Made by a program: the position numbers and the translations under genes. This document shows positions 1 through 9,603 of a stretch of DNA of 64,000 bases, in pieces; the first letter of the stretch is position 1, and each line of letters starts with the position of its first letter. The stretch is from Physella acuta. Lineage: Eukaryota; Mollusca; Gastropoda; Physidae. A model generated the notes under the pieces. That model made no database searches. It had not been told where the DNA came from and saw nothing but the letters and a program-made list of their open reading frames with translations. Location of the stretch: assembly GCF_028476545.1 (NCBI RefSeq), contig NW_026731652.1, forward strand, positions 744,001-808,000, given 5' to 3'.

Positions 1-1107
1 CTTTTTGACCAGTTAGTTTTTTTTTTCTTTTTAACACAGCTCAGTGACATGAACTAGATGTAGTTGTATTGCTAGCAAGATGTGCTAAGTGTTGTAAATA
101 CACATCAAACTTCTATAACTCCGGTGTTGTTTTTAATCAGATGTGTATCAAAATTATGTGTAAATAAAAATAAGTATTTTGATTCCTATGTAAATATTTC
201 ATTTATTTTTTTCACAACGTACATGTTTTTAATTATATTTTTCTGTATTCAAGTTGGTTAATAAGTTTATTTATAAAGAGATAGAAGCATCCATTGGTAA
301 CCTGGAAACAGAAATAACTGTAAATCTTTCCTGAATTTTCACACAAAATTGTGTGAATTATATGGGTTTGTGTGAATTATATGGGTTTTGGTATCCTTAT
401 ATCCCTCATCACATTCACTTCCTCTGTAAACTAATTCAAATTAGTAAATTAGTAAAAGCAATTATTGTTCCTCCCCTTACATTGTCTAGGTCTTATTGTG
501 GAATTTTTCTCATGGAATAAAATAGAAATTATATGTGTTTGTTGTAACAATAACAGACAGCATTTAATTGTTAATTTTTTTTATATCCCCATTACATGAA
601 GGCTGTCATGACAGCATTTTGTGTCAACATTTTCTGTGCTAACGTTAAGGTTTGTCTAACATTAAGGTTTGTGGGTTAACATGCACTGTCAACAAAATTT
701 TTGACAAAAACTTAGTGTCAACTAAATGTTTGACATGTGTGTTGATAATGTTGATAAAAGTTTAGGGCAGATTTACATTGGTGTAGACTGTAGGCCTTGC
801 TTTATGTATGAACCAACACAATAAAATACTTTTAAGCTACTACTCTTTGTTTCCTTCAATTATGTTAAGTAATGTGTACATCTATGTGACAGCTTGATGA
901 AGAGATGGAATACTTCATAATTCATTTTTTTATACTCTATTCTATACCCTATCTATATATTGATATGTCTTTATTATGTACATAATTATGACTAATAAAA
1001 AGGAAAAAATAAATGCACATGTTGCAACATTAAAAAGCTAAAGAAATGCACATGTTGCAACATACACACTACACTTGATGAATACACAGGCAACATCTTC
1101 AGTTCAA
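1..1107. other. AT-rich DNA without a recognisable gene
   Basis: I see no exon, RNA gene or element here. Several AATAAA-like strings occur near 160-175 and the base composition is AT-rich. It could be the 3' flank of a gene outside the window, but nothing shows this directly. Confidence 0.4.
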
Positions 1108-1475
1108 CAGTGGCGTAGCTAGGGGAGGTGGGTGGGGCGGCCGCCCCGGGCGCCGACCCTAAGGGGGCGCCAAAAGGGATAGAAAAAAAACACCTCAAGT
1201 TGGGGTATTAAATAATACACAAAATTAAGAAAGTAAAAGGCTACATGGTTTTACACACTGATTTAAATGTGTTCTACATCAATCGTGTGCCACAACAATA
1301 AAAAAAAAACCTTTGCGGGATGGATAGTGAATGGTAAAAAGCGCCACCGACCTTCCCAACTAGGAAGGGTGTGGGCGCTTTTCACCAACTTGAATAACTA
1401 TATGTATAAATAGGCAGGAGGAGGGAGGAAAATTGATAGTTCGCCCCGGGCGCCGTAACGGGTCGCTACGCCTTG
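1108..1475. mobile_element. hAT-like MITE with CAGTGGCGTAG termini
   Basis: The element begins CAGTGGCGTAGC and ends with the inverted form (GCTACGCCTTG). It is flanked by an 8-bp target duplication with one mismatch, CAGTTCAA at 1100-1107 and CAGTTCAG at 1476-1483. An 8-bp duplication and a CAG-type end fit the hAT superfamily. It encodes no transposase, so it is non-autonomous. The same terminal sequence recurs at 25698, 29003, 53005 and 59294. Confidence 0.8.
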
Positions 1476-2074
1476 CAGTTCAGCCAGCTTCTACTGTGTT
1501 GGACATGTGTCGTGCCATCTCAGGTAGCGCGTGGTAGGTCTAGAATAGTCTAGATCAAAGTGAGTACCAGGCTTGGTCATTGGCAGACAATACTTTTGTT
1601 TGTTTATAAAGTTAGTTACAAAAGTTACAGTAAAGTTATAGGACATATTATGTGTCCGTGTTATGACAGAGGTGCGCGGAGTAGGCTGCGCAAATGACAA
1701 GTAAACAGAATGGTATAGTAGCCGAGATATTTAGGCTAGCTTTAAGTGTGATCGATTTGTTTTTAATAAGTGTGCAGTGTGCACTCATGCTCACATCGGT
1801 CACGTGCTGTAATACTTAAGTTAGAGGATGGTATTCTTCTTACTAGATAACACGTTTAAATCACGTTTATTCTTTTGTTGTGGATAGGGATTCACCCTTC
1901 AATCCACAAGTATCATATTTCTTTAATCCAAACCAAATGGGTCCATTTTCTCGTGTTTGGACTGTGGTTTTATCTACCCTTAACCTCCCCCCCCCCCACC
2001 TCCTACACGCTCACACACACAGCTGTCGCATTATCGATGTGCGATTGCGGAATTTTTTTTTTCATAATCTCATT

Positions 2075-5000
2075 ATGAGTTGGCTCACTCTAGAAGATAT
2101 GGTGACGGAGACCCACAACAGACGTAAGTTCTAAACATTCTTGTGTTGTAGACATTCATGTAAGGACACTAGCCATAACGTGACTTGTTTTGCGTCAATT
2201 TTACGTGACCCCCCATTTCCAATTTCTTAACGTCTGTTTAAAAATTTCATGTCACTTTTTTTTTGTTCGTGAATAACTATTTCAAACCTTGTAACACATG
2301 TTTTTAAGCTGTGACTATCGAACACATGTAAACGATCTACAAGTTTTACGCAATGGAAAGAATTTAGAAGTAAATTGTAATATCTCATAATTTTGATTAT
2401 AACCTGCACACTATTTCTGTAATGCTGAAATTATGGAGTCACTTGGTTTCGCTTGATTTGTTTTCTTTCTGTGCTTGACCCCAGACAATGGCGAGTGTGC
2501 TATAGGGCAGGTGAGAACACAACACATCAACACAGTGATCGGGTCTACGCTATGGACATAAGCGAGTAAGTGGGTACATATGTAGGCAGAGTTTCTTCCT
2601 GGCATCCCCCCCCCCCCCGAAGAAAGTCTACCGCCCCCGAATTAAATGGAATTTAGATAGAAATAGATTTTTATAAGTGTCCGCCCCCCCCGGAAATTTT
2701 ATTCCGATCCCCGAAAATTTCAAGTGCCCCCTCTCCTCCCACCCCCCGGAGAAAAAAAGGATGGAAGAAACACTGTATGTAGGCCTTCTCGTCTACTGAT
2801 GTTGAGACGGTTTGCTGATTTAAAAGCTGGGTTTAAAAAAAGTTTACTTCAAATGTTGTTTTATCCAGTTTGGTAAAATGATATAGAAATTCGCTGTCCA
2901 TAAAATACGCCATTTACGATAGTGACGTCATTTATGGACGACCCCAAATGCACTAAAACAGTTCAAGATGTAGGCAGTTGTCTCTCTTTCTAGTATCGCA
3001 GTGTAATTATACGCATGTACTGTAACATGAAATAATGAGGAAATGAATGGAAAAAATACACGTACACGTAGTCTGTTGTTGTTGTTTTTTGGACTGGAGC
3101 AGGGCATAATCCGACAATCCATTACGCCCTGTCCATAACACACTTTCCATTAACCCCCCCCCCCCCGTCCATAACATACAGTCCATTACGCCCTGTCCAT
3201 AACACACTTTCCATTAACACCCCCCCCCGTCCATAACACACTATACCCCCTGTCCATAACGCCGTTCATTAACCCCTGCATTTTACCCCCTCCCAAAAAC
3301 AACAGAGTAGGGCATTACTGCCGAATACAAACAAACCTTGAACGTTTTTCGAACTTGAAACCTAATCTAAACAGTAAGTCAGAGGCGGATTGAGCTAGGG
3401 TTGGGTCCCTGTTTGAATATTTCAGGGTCCCTGCGACTATAAGTCACTAGAATCAGTGTAGCAGCTAGCCAATATTTGGGACGTCATTGATTGTCTTGTG
3501 TATTTATTACGACGTAATTGTATGGGGTGTGCGATTAACTTCTGACACGACACATCGTTTTTTAATAATTATGCTGATAATGAATTAGTATCTGGGGTGT
3601 TTTTAAAATATAGCATCAGTTGTCTCGTTTCCTTCCGTTGGGACCATCAAACTTTCCTTCAGCTTTCATTTCGCGACCGTTAGATGAAAAAATAGAATAT
3701 CGTTTCTTATTAAAATTTTAATTTCATAAGCGCACGTCAATGGAAAAGCTCACTTATATATCTTACACATACTACGTTACTAAATCTGTAAGTAAAAATG
3801 TAATTACTGTGGTAACATGAAATCTCTTCATTCTGAACTGAAATCTGAAGCTACATTTGATATCGACCCGACTAGATGAAATAGAATTGATCTATTGATT
3901 AGTGTGCGGACTGTGTAGTTGTGGTGTTAACCGCCTGCGTTATTAAATATGCGAGTCAGGTGACCGCAAGAGATGAATGATGGACGTCCTACTTACTCGA
4001 GACATTATAAAAACTATTTTCGTGTTAGCAATCGCATGTTGCACAATATTTCACGCGAGGAACTATAATGTTACAGTTTAAAACAATAGCATACTGATTG
4101 TGTATGTGCGCGCACTCTCGTGTTTGCTGGAGAATCATTGCCATTCTAAATTAGATCGTTCGATCACCACACAAAAAGTAGGCCTACAAAAGAAAACATG
4201 GATTTCAACTACAATATTCTCACAAGTAATGAATCGATACATTTCTTATTTTTAAAGCAATAAAGACGTAACTTTATCTGTGTTATCATGTTAAAAAACA
4301 TACTGAGCATATCGATTAGCACATTTTTATAAGTGATTTCTGTTGAATTAGTAATCTACATGGTTAATTAATTTAAGATGACTCTTGTATCTTTATGAAA
4401 TGAAGGGAGACGTCTCACAAGCAGAGTTTCTTCCATTCATCTCTTCGGGGGTGGGGGGGGGGGGGGGGGAGGGGGGGGGGTCTGCCCCCCCCCCTCAAAG
4501 AAAGTCTACCGCTCCCCCCCCCCCCGACAAATGTTGACCCCCCCCCCCCGAAAATGTCAAAAGCCCCCCCCCCCCCCTCCCGGAGAAAAAAGTCTGGAAG
4601 AAACACTGCTCGCAAAACATCAAGTTAGACTCTCTTATAAAAAGGGATAATAAACTTACAAGTCTGTGATGACAACAAAGTCTACAAAATAATAGAAGAT
4701 ATTCAATATTTGTTCAATAAAGTAAAACATAAAATTATAGTGGTCGCCGAATTTTATCGTCCAGCCTCTGAAACTTGCATGGGATACACTGTATCGCTCC
4801 AATCGTGTCCTTCCCTCTTCATAACCTCCAGGTTCTAGTGCCCTAATAGGAGGGGATATGGATAAACTTAGTCCAAGCTTAATCCGCCTCAATTTGTTAT
4901 ATTTATAAATGCACACTGTTGAGACTTGTAATCTTTGTCTTCAAGTATTACAGTTGCTGGCTTTCAGTTCGGCCATCTGATCCTCGCCTTTCTGATCAGC

Positions 5001-7577
5001 GCCATATTTCTATTCATCCTTTACTGGCTGTGGACATGTCCATGCAGGTAAGTCAAGCTTTCTAACAGGTAGGGTCCAGGTTGCTAGCAGGTAGGTCCAG
5101 TTTGCTAGCAGGTAAGTCCAGGTTGCTAGCAGGTAGGTCCAGGTTGCTAGCAGGTAGGTTTAGTTTGCTAGCAGGTAAGTCGAGCTTTCTAACAGGTAGG
5201 TCCAGTTTGCTAGCAGGTAGGTCCAGGTTGCTAGCAGGTAGGTCCAGGTTGCTAGCAGGTAGGTCCAGGTTGCTAGCAGGTAGGTCCAGGTTGCTAGCAG
5301 GTAGGTCCAGGTTGCTAGCAGGTAGGTCCATGTTGCTAGCAGGTAGGTCCAGGTTGCTAGCAGGTAGGTTTAGTTTGCTAGCAGGTAAGTCCAGTTTGCT
5401 AGCAGGTAAGTCCAGTTTGCTAGCAGGTAAGTCCAGTTTGCTAGCAGGTAAGTCCAGTTTGCTAGCAGGTAAGTCCAGTTTGCAAGCAGGTGAGTCCAGT
5501 TTGCTAGCAGTTACGTCTAGATTTAGGACAGGATAGTCCAGTTTTAGGTCGTCGGTACAAAAAAAAAAACCTCAATTAATGTAACAAATCACTAGCGATA
5601 GCTGACAAATAATTCGGTGTTTCTGACAGTGACTAAAGATTTTGTTTAAAACGTGAGTTGACTAAAATGAACTGAAATATGTGATTGTTCTTGTATTCCA
5701 GGGAGGAAGAAGAGCCAAAGAGCCACAGGACCATCCTGCCAGCACAGGCTGTCAAGCCTCTGTACGCCCTGGAGCTGGAGCCAGGCATTGTTGTCTTACA
5801 GAGTGAGGATGGTGAGTTCTTCAGGTGAGTTTGTCTTATAGAGGACGGTCAGGTGAGTTTGTCTTATAGAGGACGGTCAGGTGAGTTTGTCTTATAGAGG
5901 ACGGTCAGGTGAGTTTGTCTTATAGAGGACGGTCAGGTGAGTTTGTCTTATAGAGGACGGTCAGGTGAGTTTGTCTTATAGAGGACGGTCAGGTGAGTTT
6001 GTTTTATAGAGGACGGTCAGGTGAGTTTGTCTCATAGTGGACTGTCAGGTGAGTTTGTCTTATAGAGGACGGTCAGGTGAGTTTGTCTTATAGAGGACGG
6101 TCAGGTGAGTTTGTCTTATAGAGGACGGTCAGGTGAGTTTGTCTTATAGAGGACGGTCAGGTGAGTTTGTCTGATAGACGGTCAGGTGAGTTTGTTTTAT
6201 AGAGGACGGTCAGGTAAGTTTGTCTTATAGAGGACGGTCAGGTGAGTTTGTCTTATAGAGGACGGTCAGGTGAGTTTGTCTTATAGAGGACGGTCAGGTG
6301 AGTTTGTCTTATAGAGGACGGTCAGGTGAGTTTGTCTTATAGAGGACGGTCAGGTGAGTTTGTCTTATAGAGGACGGTCAGGTGAGTTTGTCTTATAGAG
6401 GACGGTCAGGTGAGTTTGTCTTATAGAGGACGGTCAGGTGAGTTTGTCTTATAGAGGACGGTCAGGTGAGTTTGTCTTATAGAGGACGGTCAGGTGAGTT
6501 TGTCTTATAGAGGACTGTCAGGTGAGTTCTTCAGGTGAGTTTGTTTTATAGAGGACGGTCAGGTGAGTTTGTCTTATAGAGGACTGTCAGGTGAGTTTGT
6601 CTTATAGAGGACTGTCAGGTGAGTTCTTCAGGTGAGTTGGTCTTATAGAGGACGGTGATTTAAAAGTCAGCTGTAGATGACTTGTGTCTTATGGTCAGCT
6701 ATAGGCATCATGTTTCTAAAGGTCAATAGTAGAAGCTGTGTGTTTTAAAGTCATCTTTAGAAATTGTATCTTAATGGAACCTTAGATTACGAGTCTTACG
6801 ATTTAGTATTGATACGAACTTCAGTAATATAAGCACGTGTCGTGAGATTATCGGTATGAAAAGTTCGACTTAAATTCAATGATTAATTCATACGGATAAA
6901 TACAATGCCTGCCATCCATTTCGCTGCTAACTGTAATAAAGTCATTGAACCACTTTACTTGACTAAAAAGTTTACCTTGTTTTCAAAGATTTATTAGCAC
7001 CATAGTTGCTCAACAAAAGTTGCTTCTATGTCACAATTTACACACCTTTTTTCCGTTACCAAAGTCACCATTTACACACCTTTTTTCCGTTACTCATGTC
7101 ACCATTTACACACCTTTTTTCCGTTACCCATGTCACCATTTACACACCTTTTTTCCGTTACCCATGTCACCATTTACACACCTTTTTTCCGTTACCCATG
7201 TCACCATTTACACACCTTTTTCCGTTACCCATGTCACCATTTACACACCTTTTTCCGTTACCCATGTCACCATTTACACACCTTTTTTTTCCGTAACCCA
7301 CCAACACAACAGGATACTCAGGGAGTACGACTCGGCCGACAGAACCGGAAACGGATGCAAGGCTCCGGAACTTCCTAGCTGCTCCTCGGAAAACCGATAC
7401 ATCCCATCCTACACGCATGCGCATTACCAGACCCAGCCGAGTGGGGTCCCTGCCTACACGCCCTACCAGGCACAACCCAGCGCCCCCCTGCTCTCTGACC
7501 ATGACCCTGGTCACCAAGGTCCGTTCAAAGATGGCGCAGGTTGGGCTCCTATTCGGATCTCCACTCCACGCTACTGA
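2075..7577 (+). CDS. unrecognised single-pass membrane protein, 176 aa, four exons
   Basis: Four exons join in phase: 2075-2123, 4954-5047, 5702-5824 and 7313-7577 (stop). The donors are GTAAGT, GTAAGT and GTGAGT; the acceptors are TTACAG, TTCCAG and ACAACAG. The protein has a short N-terminus (MSWLTLEDMVTETHNR), one hydrophobic helix at about residues 20-43, then a TCPCR motif that could be palmitoylated, an acidic stretch (EEEE) and a Tyr/Pro-rich tail ending STPRY. I infer a plasma-membrane protein with a cytoplasmic tail; I do not recognise the family. The first exon is least certain, because a T-rich tract ending in AG at 2079 could instead make it an internal exon. A GTGAGT at 5812 is an alternative donor for exon 3 that would change the tail frame. 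Introns 2 and 3 are filled with donor-containing minisatellites. The gene converges on the DSL gene. Confidence 0.6.
2587..2775. mobile_element. hAT-like MITE with CAGAGTTTCTTCC termini
   Basis: It starts CAGAGTTTCTTCC and ends GGAAGAAACACTG, forming terminal inverted repeats. A perfect 8-bp target duplication TATGTAGG flanks it (2579-2586 and 2776-2783). The interior is rich in C runs with GAAGAAAGTCTACC and CCGGAGAAAAAA blocks, which recur at 4422, 27881 and 46474. It is non-coding. Confidence 0.85.
4422..4608. mobile_element. hAT-like MITE, CAGAGTTTCTTCC family
   Basis: It has the same ends and interior blocks as the copy at 2587, with much longer C and G homopolymers inside. The flanks CTCACAAG and CTCGCAAA match at six of eight bases, so the target duplication has aged. 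It lies in intron 1 of the membrane protein gene. Confidence 0.75.
5045..5535 (+). repeat. 21-bp minisatellite starting at the exon 2 donor
   Basis: The array begins at the exon end (GCAG|GTAAGTC) and repeats a unit of about 21 bp, GCTAGCAGGTAGGTCCAGGTT and variants, roughly 22 times. Each unit carries an AGCAG|GTAAGT or AGCAG|GTAGGT donor-like site. Both strands are open over long stretches (LDLPASN / LLAGRSR repeats), which is a by-product of the unit length and not evidence of a protein. Confidence 0.9.
5822..6655 (+). repeat. 28-bp minisatellite starting at the exon 3 donor
   Basis: Right after the exon end (TTCTTCAG) the unit GTGAGTTTGTCTTATAGAGG plus ACGGTCAG repeats about 29 times. 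Every unit ends CAG and is followed by GTGAGT, so each junction recreates a consensus 5' splice site. Two units near 6520-6545 and 6615-6640 also contain GAGTTCTTCAG, the last bases of exon 3, so exon sequence was carried into the array. Confidence 0.92.
7028..7302 (+). repeat. 33-34-bp minisatellite just upstream of the exon 4 acceptor
   Basis: About eight copies of a unit containing TTACCCATGTCACC, ATTTACACACC and a T run, ending some 10 bp before the acceptor at 7312. The T runs probably serve as the polypyrimidine tract. All + frames stay open through the array and into exon 4, so a naive gene call would start here; I reject that and start exon 4 at 7313 because its phase matches exon 3. 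Confidence 0.88.
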
Positions 7578-7860
7578 TGGATGAACTGGTGGTTTGATTT
7601 GATTTTTATTTTATTTTGACTTTACATGGGGAAAATTTTTACACATTTTATTTTGTTTTGACATGTTTTAAAAACTTTATATGGGGAAAATTTCTACACA
7701 TTTTATTTTGTTTTGACATGTTTTAAAAACTTTATATGGGGAAAACTTTCACACATTTTATTTTTCATATCATTGGTATATAGATGTACTCGACTTGATA
7801 TTTAAGGGTTTTAAAATAAGCTATTATTTTATAGATTTATTTAATACTTTAGCGGTTAAA

Positions 7861-7949
7861 AATAAACTTCTGTTTTATAGCGCTATTTAATATTTAGTGG
7901 TTTCACAAAAAAACTTTGTTATACGGTTGATATAAGGTTTAATAATAAA
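7861..7949 (+). terminator. candidate polyadenylation signals of the 176-aa gene
   Basis: AATAAA hexamers occur at 7861-7866 and 7944-7949, about 285 and 367 bases after the stop codon at 7577. The sequence between is AT-rich and contains a 60-bp tandem duplication with GGGGAAAATTTCTACACATT. The cleavage site is not visible. Confidence 0.4.
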
Positions 7950-8344
7950 TTATTTGACACTAAGTATTGTATGTTTGAAAAGTTTATTTTCCTCTGTATT
8001 TTCAACTATTTGTTTTGTTTAAACATAAATCAACAAGATGGCTGCTGAATCGTAGCAGGAGACACATCGCAAACCTAAGATGTTACTCTCTACCCTAAGG
8101 GGGGACGCTACATTTTCATGAAACCGATTTTTAAAAAATTGAAACGTGTGATATAATATTAGGCCTATATTATAATAAATATGGAAACGTGTGTTTTGTA
8201 GCAGCTGATATTTTGTTTAAAATGTGTGGTGTGATAACATGGGTGTTAACACGATGTTCACTGTTGGATTATCTCCCTTGACACACTTTTATAAAACTGC
8301 AGGGCCTTTCATCGGCTTATTGGGAACACAACCACTGTGTTAGT

Positions 8345-8350
8345 TTTATT
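8345..8350 (-). terminator. candidate polyadenylation signal of the DSL gene
   Basis: AATAAA on the - strand about 750 bases past the DSL stop codon. It is the nearest exact hexamer I found downstream. It would leave a 3' UTR containing the 13-bp array at 8722-9040. Confidence 0.3.
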
Positions 8351-8721
8351 TTGAATGTATAACGGGTTTTGCTTGATAACCATGGAAATCAAACAGCAGA
8401 AGCAAATGTGAAGCTCGCTATCCTATGCTGGGTATCCAATAGAGCTGTCTTTCTCCAGAAATGATCTGAGCTAGTCTTTTTTTTTTTTTACACTGAAATG
8501 GCTTTTAAATTAAATGTGAATTAATGATCTAAAAATCAGGAATAGTGCGAAACAATTTTTTTGGACCATCTTTTTCTACGCCTAGAGTGCACAAAAACAT
8601 ACCCTGTGTTTTATAGAGCAATTGACTTTTGGTTCATTTGGACACTAGAGATGAAAATATGGTACACTTCTGGATTATCTGTTAAACATTGTGTCGTTGT
8701 TTTTTGTTTTAGTGTTGTTCT

Positions 8722-9040
8722 TTAGTGCAGTAGTGCTATGTTGTGTTGTAGTGTTTTTGTGTTATAGTGTTGTTCTTTAGTGCAGTAGTGTTGTGGTGTA
8801 GTGTTGTGGTGTAGTGTTGTGGTGTAGTGTTGTGGTGTAGTGTTGTGGTGTAGTGTTGTGGTGTAGTGTTGTGGTGTAGTGTTGTGGTGTAGTGTTGTGG
8901 TGTAGTGTTGTGGTGTAGTGTTGTGGTGTAGTGTTGTGGTGTAGTGTTGTGGTGTAGTGTTGTGGTGTAGTGTTGTGGTGTAGTGTTGTGGTGTAGTGTT
9001 GTGGTGTAGTGTTGTTGTATATTGTTTTGTTGTTATATTT
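8722..9040. repeat. 13-bp tandem array in the DSL 3' UTR/flank
   Basis: The unit GTTGTGGTGTAGT repeats about 19 times with few changes, flanked by related GT-rich sequence. On the sense (-) strand of the DSL gene it reads as ACTACACCACAAC, starting about 60 bases after the stop codon, so it probably lies in the 3' UTR. Confidence 0.88.
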
Positions 9041-9097
9041 TGTTGTGTTGTGTTGCCGTGTTGCTTTGTTTTGTTATTGTGTTGTTTGACGCCCGCC

Positions 9098-9434
9098 CTA
9101 CACTTTAGAAACAGGAAAGACGTCATGCATTTGTTTAGCGTATATCCTTGGTATACCGGATTGTGAAGCGTACGGCGACTTTCCGACCCCACCCATGACC
9201 GCAGGGGTCGGGGTTTTAATACAGTTGCCAGCGACCCCATCAGTGTACTTTAAAGTGGGTACAAACTGGCCTGCTGTGTGTGCACTCACGGCATAGGGTG
9301 ATACAGGTATACGGGGACTGGTGAGCTGTTTGGGTGAGATTTTCACACTAGTTGCATGCGGTACGGCTGGTGACGATGTGACGCAGGGTTTGCTTGTGTC
9401 ATCTTGTATTAGGTTGGCTTCAGACGGGGTTACC
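9098..9434 (-). CDS. DSL gene exon 9: cytoplasmic tail and stop
   Basis: Residues 429-540. The tail is rich in Ser, Pro and Thr, with two stretches SPYAVSAH and SPYASQSG, and ends FPVSKV. The end fits a class I PDZ ligand (S/T-x-hydrophobic), as found at the ends of several Delta proteins. The acceptor is ATACCCAG. Confidence 0.82.
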
Positions 9435-9505
9435 CTGGGTATTGGAATACATAGATCTAGATGTATTATGTATGTATATACTATAATATACAGCATATAG
9501 GGGGG

Positions 9506-9603
<98 letters not shown>

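Larger units (their letters stand above)
2124..4953 (+). other. intron 1 of the 176-aa membrane protein gene
   Basis: This long intron holds two hAT-like MITEs (2587-2775 and 4422-4608) and a small duplication with the motif GTCCATAACACA near 3130-3240. The remaining sequence, including 2784-4421, shows no further exon or RNA gene that I can support. Confidence 0.45.

Noticed and set aside
5062-5536. Open frames through the 21-bp array on both strands
   Set aside because: They are a product of a stop-free unit divisible by three; the array is inside an intron between phase-matched exons.
7006-7312. Open frames running from the 33-bp array into exon 4
   Set aside because: Three frames are open at once in the repeat; the exon joins upstream exons in phase at the acceptor 7312.
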